From positions 1-8,296 of the forward strand of contig DATNJF010000048.1 of assembly GCA_035604035.1 (NCBI GenBank): a stretch of 8,296 bases of DNA, written 5' to 3'. Source of the stretch: DATARH01 sp035604035. GTDB taxonomy: Bacteria; Pseudomonadota; Alphaproteobacteria; ATCC43930; CGMCC-115725. This document shows positions 1 to 7,484 of the stretch, piece after piece. The notes beneath the pieces were generated by a model. It searched no databases and was not told the origin of the DNA. It worked only from the letters and a program-made list of their open reading frames with translations. Each line of letters begins with the position of its first letter. Position 1 is the stretch's first letter. The translations under genes were made by a program, and so were the position numbers.

Positions 1-122
1 TGCTGAGCCGTGCGGCCGTCAGAGGAAGCCTGCGTGCAGGCGAGCCCGCCGATACCGCATCACTTGCCGCCATCTTGCAGCGTTTCCGCGGCCTATTCCA
101 TCGCTTTGAGGCGGTGAGCTAG
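1..122 (+). CDS. C-terminal fragment of an unknown protein (5' end outside window)
   Basis: An open frame enters at the left edge (first full codon at 3) and ends with TAG at 120-122, giving about 39 residues. The tail has a plausible amphipathic helix ending in FRGLFHRFEAVS. The other two plus frames stop earlier: one at once, the other at a TGA near 113. The fragment is too short to assign a family, and no domain motif is visible. The next gene starts about 110 bp downstream, and no clear hairpin-plus-T terminator lies between them. A chance open frame in GC-rich DNA cannot be excluded. Confidence 0.35.
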   Translation, partial: LSRAAVRGSLRAGEPADTASLAAILQRFRGLFHRFEAVS

Positions 123-231
123 GATCGATTTCGCGCTCCGATTTACTGCTCTCGGCGTTAACGACAGCTTTGCGATCAAAATGCCGAGAGGTCTGCTAGT
201 CTCGTTTCGGAGCTCGCCGGGGACGGACGCG

Positions 232-711
232 ATGGAAGAGCCGACCGTATTTCTCAGCCGGTTGATCGGACTGGTGTCGCTGATCGTCGCCGTGCCGATG
301 GTGCTCGACGAGCCATCGATGATGGCAACCTTCGGCCTCCTCGTCGAAGACCGTGGCCTGATGTTGGTGCTCGGCATCGCCAGCGTCGTCGCCGGCGCCG
401 CGATCGTGCTGCTGCACAATGTCTGGCACAAGGGAGTCTGGCCGCTAATCGTAACGCTGTGCGGCTGGGCGTTGTTGATCCGCGGCGTGCTGATCCTGTT
501 TCTGCCCGCCGACGTGCTCAGCAGCTGGCTGACCACCCTGCACGTCGCCGACTACTTCTACGCCTATGCCGCGTTTCCCCTACTGATTGGGGCGTATCTG
601 TGCTTTCGCGGGTTCACCGCAACGTCCACCGCTGCGGCGCCCGCGCCGCAGCCGCAACCTATCGCCAAGCCGCAGGGCCCGGGCCGCCGCCCGCGGCGCA
701 GGCGTAAATAA
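232..711 (+). CDS. Small four-helix integral membrane protein with basic C-terminal tail
   Basis: The product is 159 residues. Four hydrophobic segments are visible at about residues 8-25, 42-60, 65-87 and 100-125. A Thr/Ala/Pro/Gln-rich linker follows, ending in an Arg/Lys cluster (GRRPRRRRK) that by the positive-inside rule should be cytoplasmic. The layout resembles small uncharacterised bacterial inner-membrane proteins of about 120-160 residues; I see no catalytic or ligand motif. I chose ATG at 232 because a purine-rich GGGGACGG lies just upstream and the hydrophobic segment then starts soon after the N-terminus. An in-frame ATG at 181 would add 17 residues but has no ribosome binding site. 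The gene appears monocistronic and convergent with the amidohydrolase operon. Function unknown. Confidence 0.75.
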   Translation: MEEPTVFLSRLIGLVSLIVAVPMVLDEPSMMATFGLLVEDRGLMLVLGIASVVAGAAIVLLHNVWHKGVWPLIVTLCGWALLIRGVLILFLPADVLSSWLTTLHVADYFYAYAAFPLLIGAYLCFRGFTATSTAAAPAPQPQPIAKPQGPGRRPRRRRK

Positions 712-716
712 TTTCT

Positions 717-805
717 CGTCATGGCCGGGCTTCGACCCGTGGGCCTTCAGCCCACGGACTTGATCCGTGGGCATCCACGGAGATCCCCGGGTTAAGCCCG
801 GGGAT
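717..805. repeat. Hairpin-rich intergenic repeat between convergent genes
   Basis: Three stem-loops fill this gap. Stem 1 is 737-744 with 750-757 (8 bp, 5-nt loop). Stem 2 is 752-758 with 764-770 (7 bp, 5-nt loop). Stem 3 is 783-791 with 797-805 (9 bp, loop TTAAG). Stems 1 and 2 share bases 752-757, so they exclude each other. The opening 'catggccgggcttcgacccg' and the later 'gggcatccacgg' resemble interspersed palindromic repeats that I associate with Bradyrhizobium-like genomes. The element lies directly downstream of both convergent stop codons, so it could also help end transcripts from both sides, although neither strand shows a real T-tract. Confidence 0.6.
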
Positions 806-811
806 GGCCTT

Positions 812-1984
812 TCAGCCCAGTTTGAAGTACTTCACCGCGTTGCCGGCCCAGATTTTGTCGCGCTCGGCGGCGGGGACGTTCTCGTAGATCTCGTCGATGA
901 TCGGGCGCGAGTTCGGCCACTCGTTCTCGATATGCGGGAAGTCGGTGGCGAACATGATGTGGTCGACGCCGACATGGTGGCGCTGCTCGACCGCGACCCG
1001 TTCGTACTGCACGCTGAAATAAATGTTCTCGCGCACATAGGTCGCGGGCAGTTCTTTCAGCGGCTTGAAGCCGAGATATTCCTCGGCCCAGCCGAGATGG
1101 CGCTTGTACCAAAGGTCCATGTGCTCGAGCCAGAACGGGACCCAGCCGAGCCGGGTCTCGGCGAAGAAGATTTTCAGCTTGGGGAAGCGCTCGAACACGC
1201 CTGACAGCACCAGTTGCGCCATACCGACCGACGGCGGCAGGCCGAAATTCACCAGCCATTCGAGGAACGGGCGGCGCAGCCGCGCCATGACCACCGGGTC
1301 TTCCATCGGGTATTTCATCGTCGGCTGGTTGGCGCGCGCGCCGGTGCGGTAGAGCTGGACGTGCACGGTCACCGCCATGTCGAGGTCGAGCGCGGCGGCC
1401 CAGAACCTGTCGTCCTCGGGGGTGGGATAACCCTTGCCGTTGGGCAGCGCGCCGAGCAGCACGCCCTTCAGCCCCAGTTTCTTGCAGTGCTTCATCTCGG
1501 CGATCGCGTCGTCGACATTGGTGATCGGGATCACCCCCATGCCGATCAGCCGGTCAGGCGCGATCGCGCAGTATTCCTCGCCGAGCCAGTCGTTGTAGCC
1601 GCGGATGACCGCCTTGTAGACCTCGTCATGGGCGATGTTACGCCAGAACACCGGCCCCGCGACCATCGCCGCGAACAGCACCTCGGCGTCCATGCCGTCT
1701 TGGTCCTGTTCCTTGACGCGCTGCTCGGGGCTGCCGGTGCCGGCGGCGTCGGCGACCTTGAGGCCGAAGGGCTGCCAGGTGCCGGCCGCGCGCCCGGCGC
1801 GCAGGTCGAGGAAATTGGCTTCCAAAAGCGGCTGGCCTTCGATCATCAGCGCGTCGCCGCCATCGGGCAGATGGATCGTGTGCGGCGCCCGGTCGCGGTA
1901 TTTCTCCGGCACGCGATGGGTCCAGCGCTCGGGCGGGACCTCGAGATGCCCGTCGCTCGACATCAATTTGTATTGCCGCGCCAT
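812..1984 (-). CDS. Amidohydrolase-2 family (TIM-barrel) metal-dependent hydrolase or decarboxylase
   Basis: This 390-residue protein has the marks of the amidohydrolase-2 family, which includes ACMSD-type and gamma-resorcylate-type decarboxylases and related hydrolases. The N-terminal strand SSDGHLEVP gives metal ligands D11 and H13. A mid-barrel VTVHVQ supplies H208. FAETRLGWVPFW (about 274-285) matches the conserved strand-and-helix segment. ATDFPH supplies D348, the usual C-terminal metal-bound Asp, with H351 close by and WPNS after it. Length is normal for the family. The frame stays open upstream to 2230, but ATG 1984 has a strong GAGGGAG site six bases upstream and starts right after the ferredoxin stop, so the upstream part is an overlap shadow. 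It is the last gene of the five-gene operon, 23 bp after the ferredoxin. Reaction (C-C or C-N/C-O cleavage) and substrate cannot be read from sequence. Confidence 0.9.
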   Translation of the reverse strand: MARQYKLMSSDGHLEVPPERWTHRVPEKYRDRAPHTIHLPDGGDALMIEGQPLLEANFLDLRAGRAAGTWQPFGLKVADAAGTGSPEQRVKEQDQDGMDAEVLFAAMVAGPVFWRNIAHDEVYKAVIRGYNDWLGEEYCAIAPDRLIGMGVIPITNVDDAIAEMKHCKKLGLKGVLLGALPNGKGYPTPEDDRFWAAALDLDMAVTVHVQLYRTGARANQPTMKYPMEDPVVMARLRRPFLEWLVNFGLPPSVGMAQLVLSGVFERFPKLKIFFAETRLGWVPFWLEHMDLWYKRHLGWAEEYLGFKPLKELPATYVRENIYFSVQYERVAVEQRHHVGVDHIMFATDFPHIENEWPNSRPIIDEIYENVPAAERDKIWAGNAVKYFKLG

Positions 1985-2007
1985 CGCTGTCTCCCTCGCC
2001 TCAAGCC

Positions 2008-2202
2008 TCACGCTGCATATTGCACCAGCGCGCCGGGCGCGGGGCAATAGTCCAGGCACTCGCCGCATCCGGTGCATTTCTCCGGCATCACTTCGTAGAG
2101 GTGCCGCTGCTCCAAGAGTTTCGGCCTGATCGCCGAGTCCGGGCACACCTCGCGGCACAGGCCGCAGGAATTGCAGATCGCGTAGTCGATCAGCACCTTC
2201 AT
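2008..2202 (-). CDS. Dicluster 8-Cys ferredoxin (Fd B)
   Basis: This 64-residue protein carries two classical iron-sulfur motifs. The first is C10-x2-C13-x2-C16-x3-C20-P and the second C43-x2-C46-x2-C49-x3-C53-P, so it should bind two [4Fe-4S] clusters and act as a soluble low-potential electron carrier. It has no membrane segment or fused domain. Its ATG overlaps the stop of ferritin-like protein B by four bases (ATGA), which implies translational coupling and roughly matched expression. The likely role, by inference, is electron supply to the adjacent diiron protein. The cluster assignment is secure; the partner assignment is contextual. The protein is at the short end for bacterial ferredoxins but complete. 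Confidence 0.9.
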   Translation of the reverse strand: MKVLIDYAICNSCGLCREVCPDSAIRPKLLEQRHLYEVMPEKCTGCGECLDYCPAPGALVQYAA

Positions 2203-2942
2203 GCGCGGACCTTCGGCGCGTTCTCGGCAATCCCGCCGATCTGATAGGTCAGGTAGCCGAGCACGTCCTCGACATGGCGCTGCGATTCCTCATCCGTACA
2301 GTAGAAGTCGAGCTGGAACTTGCCTTCCATGAAATGCATCAGCTCCTCGTCCTGCTGCGACAAATGCTCATGGCGGACCAGCGGGTCGTCGACCAGCGAC
2401 AGGTAAGCCATGATGCCGATGCAGGCATTGGCCTCGGTGTAATAATTCTGCGCCGCGCGGGCGAGCGGGTGGATGTGCGGGAGCATCATCGATAGCCCGA
2501 AATAGGCGGGCAGCGGCTGCTCGTTGGCTTCGGCGATCTCCATCAGCTCGCGCTCGTCCTTGATCCAGCCTTTGCCCAAGAGCACGTCGGCGTGCAGTTT
2601 CGAATGCTTGCACTCGTCCCAGATCTGACGGGCGCGCATTCGTTGCAAATCGATGTATTTTTCCTGGTCGGCGATGTCGACCGAGAGCAGCTGGCCCGAC
2701 ATCTGCTTGATCGACATGTGCACGCCCTCGGCCGCATAGCCGCGCAGTGCATGCGCCTTTTTCCAGGCTTCGTCGTTGGTCTTCAGCTCTTCCTCGATGT
2801 CGCCCAGGGTGCGGGCGAGGTTGATCTCCCAGCCCTTGATGCATTTATCGCGGCTGATCTTGAGGCGGAAGTCGGCCCCGGGCGCTCCGGGCATCGTCGG
2901 CCACACCCATTTGTCGAGGAATTCTTCGAGGAGCGCGTGCAT
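2199..2942 (-). CDS. Ferritin-like (putative diiron) protein B
   Basis: The product is 247 residues, mostly helical. Candidate diiron ligands sit in four helices: E72 (AAEGVHM), E110 and H113 (WDECKH), E170 (YYTEANA), and E199/E200 with H203 (SQQDEELMH). This is the E / ExxH / E / E-x2-3-H order of ferritin-like carboxylate-bridged diiron proteins, which include oxygenases, oxidases and desaturase-type enzymes. It is a paralog of protein A encoded upstream: both share a QI-x-DE-x2-H…DVLL-x-KG segment and an ungapped DP-x8-SQ-x2-E-x3-H-x3-G segment. ATG 2942 has GGGGAG seven bases upstream and lies 12 bp after the ferredoxin A stop. There is no signal peptide. I do not recognise a named family; a bound metal and an oxygen-dependent reaction are inferences from ligand spacing and the adjacent ferredoxin gene. 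Confidence 0.85.
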   Translation of the reverse strand: MHALLEEFLDKWVWPTMPGAPGADFRLKISRDKCIKGWEINLARTLGDIEEELKTNDEAWKKAHALRGYAAEGVHMSIKQMSGQLLSVDIADQEKYIDLQRMRARQIWDECKHSKLHADVLLGKGWIKDERELMEIAEANEQPLPAYFGLSMMLPHIHPLARAAQNYYTEANACIGIMAYLSLVDDPLVRHEHLSQQDEELMHFMEGKFQLDFYCTDEESQRHVEDVLGYLTYQIGGIAENAPKVRA

Positions 2943-2954
2943 GTCGTTTCTCCC

Positions 2955-3200
2955 CTAGCTCTGCCACGCTTCAGGCGGCGGTGGGACCATCGAGCGGCCG
3001 GTTTCGATCTCGACGATCGAGCCGGCGGCCGGGCAGTACATCAAACAGGCGGTGCAGCCGGGATAGGTGCAGGCGTCGGGGTCGATCTCAATCCGGTGCA
3101 GCGGCTCGAGCGCGACATAGACCGCGTTGATGTCGAGCTCGCGGCAGACGATGTAGCACATGCGGCACTCGGTGCAGCGGTCGTGGTCGACTTTGAGCAT
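2955..3200 (-). CDS. Dicluster-type 8-Cys ferredoxin with C-x4-C second motif (Fd A)
   Basis: This 81-residue protein has eight cysteines in two sets. The first is C9-x2-C12-x2-C15-x3-C19, with Arg rather than Pro after the last Cys. The second is C44-x4-C49-x2-C52-x3-C56-P, two residues longer between its first two cysteines than usual. About 20 residues follow, ending in a proline run (VPPPPEAW). The likely role is cytoplasmic electron transfer through two Fe-S clusters; the altered second motif may change cluster type or potential. The frame is open further upstream to 3479, but that stretch is antisense-like shadow of the preceding gene. ATG 3200 has GAGGGAG eight bases upstream and lies 11 bp after the stop of ferritin-like protein A. 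By position it should serve protein A, as Fd B serves protein B. Confidence 0.88.
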   Translation of the reverse strand: MLKVDHDRCTECRMCYIVCRELDINAVYVALEPLHRIEIDPDACTYPGCTACLMYCPAAGSIVEIETGRSMVPPPPEAWQS

Positions 3201-3211
3201 CGCTCGCTCCC

Positions 3212-3949
3212 TCAGTCCATGACCCGCACGCGCGGTGGCGCTGGCGGGGTGAGCGGGCGGCCCAGCGTGACGTCGGCGACCTCCTGCAGGTAGCGGCGAT
3301 AGTCGCGTGTGGCGATCCCGACCGCCCAGCGTGCCAGCTCGGCATCGACCGGCTTCGCGATGAACTCCTCGACGATGCGGCGGCCCATGGCGATGTGGCT
3401 GCGGTTCTCGACCGCCTGGCTGGCGAAGACGCCTTTGAGTTCGGGGTCGGCGGTCGCCTCGGCCAAACCCTCCATCCACGCCAGCTCCAAAATCTTCGGC
3501 CCGAGATTCAGCGCGGCGATGCGGATCGTGTGCGGATAGGTCGCCAAATTGCGCAGCGAGAACACGTAATAGGCGAGCGACGAATTGACCGCGAAGGCGC
3601 AGAAGGGATCGGCGAACGCGGCTTTCTGGGTGCCGACAAAGCCTTTCTTCAGCAGCACATCCATGTACAGCATCTCGTGCGTCGACTCGTCGACGATCTG
3701 CTTGGAAAACAGATATTTGACCGAAGGCGGGAAGTCGTTCACCTCCAGCCCCTGACCCCAGCCGCCGTAGATGTAATAGAACATCCGTTCGAGCGCCCAG
3801 AGCCGGCCGACCAGCCGGTGCGCCGCATCGGCGGTAAGCCCACCATTGCCGGCGGCGACAATCACATCCTCCATCGGCGTGGCGCGCGCCTCGGCGCGGC
3901 TCTTGCCGATCAGCTCCTGCGCCAGAGCCTTCCCCGGAAGGTCACGCAT
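3212..3949 (-). CDS. Ferritin-like (putative diiron) protein A
   Basis: The product is 245 residues and mostly helical, and it is the first gene of the minus-strand operon. Candidate metal ligands are E54 (ALERMFYY), E88 and H91 (DESTHEM), E155 or E160 (LELAWMEG), and E181 with H185 (SQAVENRSH). The E / ExxH / E / E-x3-H order fits a carboxylate-bridged diiron four-helix bundle. Aligning it to protein B pairs E54 with E72, E88/H91 with E110/H113, and E181/H185 with E199/H203. The C-terminus is a short Pro-rich tail (TPPAPPRVRVMD). ATG 3949 follows GAGGGG at good spacing. There is no signal peptide or membrane segment. The adjacent ferredoxin gene supports redox chemistry, but I cannot name the substrate or a characterised homolog. 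It could be a subunit of a heteromeric complex with protein B. Confidence 0.85.
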   Translation of the reverse strand: MRDLPGKALAQELIGKSRAEARATPMEDVIVAAGNGGLTADAAHRLVGRLWALERMFYYIYGGWGQGLEVNDFPPSVKYLFSKQIVDESTHEMLYMDVLLKKGFVGTQKAAFADPFCAFAVNSSLAYYVFSLRNLATYPHTIRIAALNLGPKILELAWMEGLAEATADPELKGVFASQAVENRSHIAMGRRIVEEFIAKPVDAELARWAVGIATRDYRRYLQEVADVTLGRPLTPPAPPRVRVMD

Positions 3950-4075
3950 TCCGTGCCCCTCTCTTATGCTGGGGTGAACGCTAGCACCCTTGCTCCTCTT
4001 GGTCGAAGGGGCATTCCGATGTAGACAACATGGCGCGGCGGTGCGGTTCGCCAGGCGGCAGGGAGGAGCAGAACC
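3950..4075. promoter_or_regulatory. Divergent promoter region between the two operons
   Basis: These 126 bp separate the start codons of ferritin-like protein A (minus) and the large acyl-CoA dehydrogenase subunit (plus), so both operons must be driven from here or very near. The plus-strand gene has a strong GGGAGGAG ribosome binding site at about 4060-4067. I found no convincing -35/-10 pair on either strand. A short inverted repeat, GGGTG (3972-3976) with CACCC (3985-3989), is the only candidate operator I see, and it is weak. A shared regulator acting here is plausible, but no regulator gene lies in the window. Confidence 0.5.
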
Positions 4076-5281
<1,206 letters not shown>

Positions 5282-5291
5282 CTCTCTCCTT

Positions 5292-5370
5292 CGTCATTCC
5301 CGCGCATGCGGGAATCCAGGGCGAGTGACGAAACGGCTGCCCCTGGACTCCCGCCTTCGCGGGAATGACG
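5292..5370. repeat. Inverted pair of palindromic repeats between the two dehydrogenase genes
   Basis: Arm 1 (5292-5321) reads cgtcattcccgc… and arm 2 (5341-5370) is its inverted copy ending …gcgggaatgacg, separated by 19 bp. Each arm also holds its own internal hairpin. This belongs to the REP-like class whose reverse translation gives the familiar 'VIPAKAG… / WIPACAGMT' peptides in mis-called ORFs. It occupies most of the 118-bp gap between the large and small subunit genes and could fold into one long stem in the mRNA. Confidence 0.8.
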
Positions 5371-5399
5371 ATCCTTTTTAATTCTAGGATCATCTCCCT

Positions 5400-6536
5400 A
5401 TGGATTTCGAATACACCGAAGAACAGCGCCTTCTGCGCGAGAGCCTCGACCGGCTGCTCGGCGACAGCTACGGCTTCGACACGCGCAAGGGGTATCTCGC
5501 CGAGCCCGACGGCTTCAGCCCCGCGATGTGGGCGCAATACGCCGAGCTCGGCCTCCTGGGTCTGCCGTTCGCCGAGGAACATGGCGGGTTTGGCGGCAAT
5601 GCCGTCGACGTGATGATCGTGATGGAGGCGTTCGGCCGCGTCCTGGCGCTTGAACCCTATCTGGCGACGGTGGTGCTGGCCGGCACCGCGCTCGGCCACG
5701 CCGGCAGCCCGGCGCAGAACGCGGCGATCGTACCGCAAATCGTCGATGGCAGCCTGCGGCTGGCGGTGGCGCATGGCGAGCGCCAGGCGCGTTACGATCT
5801 TGCCGATGTGCTGACCACCGCGAAGAAGACGCCAGGCGGTTGGCGGCTCGACGGCAGCAAATCCGTCGTCGTGCACGGCGACAGCGCTGACAAGCTGATC
5901 GTCAGCGCCCGAATCTCCGGCGACCGTCACGATTCCGACGGCATCGGGTTGTTCCTGGTCGACGCCAAGGCTAACGGCGTCGCGCGGCGCAGCTACAAGA
6001 TGCGTGACGGCACCGCCGCGGCGGACATTTCTTTGAGCGACGTCGAAGTATCAAGCGCCGATGCGCTTGGCGAGCCGGGGCGGGGCCTCGCGACGATCGA
6101 GCGCGTCACCGAGGCCGGCATCATGGCGACCAGCGCCGAGGCGGTCGGCGCGATGGAAACCATGCTGGCGATGACCATCGAGTATATGAAAACGCGCGTG
6201 CAGTTCGGCAAGGCGATCGGCGAGAACCAGGCGCTGCAGCACCGCGCCACCGAGATGATGATGTCCTTGGAGCAGGGCCGCAGCCTGGCGATGCTGGCGG
6301 CGATCATGATCGATGACGACAACGCCGAGCAGCGCGCCCACGACCTCTCCACCGCCAAGGTCGGAGTCGGCCAGGCGGCGCGCTTCGTGTCGCAAAACGC
6401 GGTGCAGCTCCATGGCGGCATCGGCATGACCGAGGAATACGCGGTCGGCCACTATTTCCGCCGCTGCATGGTTATCGAGCACAGCTTCGGCGATACCGGC
6501 TATCATTTGTCGAAGCTGGCGGCGCGGGTCGAATGA
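5400..6536 (+). CDS. Acyl-CoA dehydrogenase, small subunit (PimD-like)
   Basis: The product is 378 residues. It keeps the FAD-contact motif R266-V-QFG-x2-I-x4-Q (TRVQFGKAIGENQ) and the C-terminal QLHGGIGMTEEYAVG segment (336-350). It lacks the acyl-binding EPGAGSD loop, and no Glu stands at either known catalytic-base position (Gly near 240; HSFGDTG in place of YEGT). It therefore should not be active alone and probably completes the FAD site of the large subunit, as in PimC/PimD and FadE28/FadE29-type heterotetramers. Conserved N-terminal features include DRLLGDSYGF, LGLPFAEEHGGFGG (53-66) and EAFGRVLALEPYL (76-88), typical of PimD-like proteins. ATG 5400 has only a weak AGGAT upstream, and a repeat element separates it from the large-subunit gene. 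The stop overlaps the next gene by four bases. Confidence 0.92.
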   Translation: MDFEYTEEQRLLRESLDRLLGDSYGFDTRKGYLAEPDGFSPAMWAQYAELGLLGLPFAEEHGGFGGNAVDVMIVMEAFGRVLALEPYLATVVLAGTALGHAGSPAQNAAIVPQIVDGSLRLAVAHGERQARYDLADVLTTAKKTPGGWRLDGSKSVVVHGDSADKLIVSARISGDRHDSDGIGLFLVDAKANGVARRSYKMRDGTAAADISLSDVEVSSADALGEPGRGLATIERVTEAGIMATSAEAVGAMETMLAMTIEYMKTRVQFGKAIGENQALQHRATEMMMSLEQGRSLAMLAAIMIDDDNAEQRAHDLSTAKVGVGQAARFVSQNAVQLHGGIGMTEEYAVGHYFRRCMVIEHSFGDTGYHLSKLAARVE

Positions 6537-7252
6537 GGCTCCGGCCTCTTTTCCTGCTCTGCCTCGTTGTCGCGCCGGCTGGGCTGCTCGCCGTCGAATT
6601 GTTTCACCCCGCGGGGTTTACCGCGCAGCCCGGGATGTACGAATTCCTGTCGAAGCCGGAGCCCTATGCCCCGGAACACCAGGCATTGGCGTACCCGGGG
6701 CCGGAATGGTGGTTCCTGCTGCACATGATCCAGACCCCGCTCGTCGGGCTGGTCGCGATCGGTCTGTGGCTTCTCGACGCCCGGGTCGGGCCGAGCGACG
6801 GCGGGCTCGCGGTGACGCTGGCGTGGTTGTCGCGCGCCGCGACCTTCGTCTTCCTGATCTATTACACCGCCCTCGACGCGATTGGTGGCTTCGGTCTTGG
6901 CCGCGCGATGATCAATACCGAGGCGCTCGCCGCCGCGGGACGCCTCACGCCTGAGCAGGTGACCGGCGTCAAGCTCCTGCTCGACACGAACTGGCAGGAC
7001 CCATGGGTGGGTGGCGTAGGGTCCTTTATCAGCTTGACCGGCTCCTGGGCGGTATTCACCGCTTCGCTTGCCGCCGCACTCGCCTTGTTGCTGACGCGCA
7101 GGGCATCATGGCCTCCGCTGATCTTGCTCGTCGCTTTCGGTTGGGAATTGCAGACCAGCCATGCCAGTCCGCACGGCCCGATCGCGTTTGGCCTGTTGAT
7201 CCTCTCGGCGTTGTGGATCTGTTGGGCCGATCGGCCCCGGGTCCCGGCCTGA
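6533..7252 (+). CDS. Polytopic membrane protein translationally coupled to the dehydrogenase genes
   Basis: The product is 239 residues. An N-terminal signal-anchor-like helix (about 5-22) is followed by an extracytoplasmic-looking loop, then hydrophobic segments at about 59-82, 93-125, 160-188 and 193-231, giving five or six membrane passes. Histidines sit near membrane borders: H25 (LFHPAGF), H64 (WFLLHMIQTP), and H210/H214 (TSHASPHGP). They could bind heme or metal but no known motif is matched. The start overlaps the preceding stop as ATGA, so translation is coupled to the small dehydrogenase subunit. A role in uptake, sensing or electron transfer for the same pathway is possible, but I do not recognise the family. 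Codon use matches its neighbours. Confidence 0.8.
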   Translation: MRLRPLFLLCLVVAPAGLLAVELFHPAGFTAQPGMYEFLSKPEPYAPEHQALAYPGPEWWFLLHMIQTPLVGLVAIGLWLLDARVGPSDGGLAVTLAWLSRAATFVFLIYYTALDAIGGFGLGRAMINTEALAAAGRLTPEQVTGVKLLLDTNWQDPWVGGVGSFISLTGSWAVFTASLAAALALLLTRRASWPPLILLVAFGWELQTSHASPHGPIAFGLLILSALWICWADRPRVPA

Positions 7253-7262
7253 CCGCGGTCAG
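7249..7262. other. Perfect 14-bp palindrome ctgaccgcggtcag at a stop codon
   Basis: The palindrome spans the TGA of the membrane protein gene. Having no loop, it would be a weak hairpin, and no T-run follows, so it is not a convincing terminator. It could be a protein-binding site, or chance in GC-rich DNA. Confidence 0.25.
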
Positions 7263-7310
7263 CTCCAACTTAGCCTCGGAGCCGCGACATTGTCCGAAAA
7301 TTGAAACAGA

Positions 7311-7339
7311 TTGTCGTAATAATCCCGCGTCAGTAGAGT
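7311..7339 (+). promoter_or_regulatory. Candidate sigma70-type promoter for the papain-like gene
   Basis: TTGTCG at 7311-7316 and TAGAGT at 7334-7339 are separated by 17 bp, each matching four of six consensus bases, in the most A/T-rich part of the gap. It would give a 5' leader of roughly 215 nt that includes the hairpin at 7462-7477. Matches of this quality also occur by chance. Confidence 0.3.
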
Positions 7340-7461
7340 AACGCCGTTCTATCGTTAGGTATCGGCGAACCCTGCCGCGGAGCGCGCGCATGGCCGCTCA
7401 CCTTGATGCGGATGATTCCGTCTTTAACCCGACCCTGGAAACCTTCCGCCGGGGCGCTTCC

Positions 7462-7484
7462 CCGCGCGCAAGCGCGGCCCTTTT
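7462..7484 (+). terminator. GCAA-loop hairpin followed by CCCTTTT (terminator or attenuator candidate)
   Basis: A perfect 6-bp all-G/C stem (7462-7467 with 7472-7477) closes a GCAA tetraloop and is followed by CCC then TTTT (7481-7484). The T-run is short. It could end transcripts of the dehydrogenase operon about 210 bp after the last stop, or act within the leader of the next gene. An alternative stem, GCGCTT (7454-7459) with AAGCGC (7470-7475), would exclude it. Confidence 0.35.

Noticed and set aside
1214..2050. Long plus-strand open frame opposite the amidohydrolase
   Set aside because: Its codons mirror the coding strand of a well-supported gene; the His/Asp/Val/Arg-rich composition is typical of antisense shadows in GC-rich DNA.
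1985..2230. Upstream extension of the amidohydrolase frame to 2230
   Set aside because: It overlaps the ferredoxin B gene completely, reads as Arg-rich low-complexity sequence, and the true start at 1984 has a strong ribosome binding site.
3201..3479. Upstream extension of the ferredoxin A frame to 3479
   Set aside because: It overlaps the end of ferritin-like protein A in another frame; ATG 3200 has a good ribosome binding site and directly precedes the first Cys motif.
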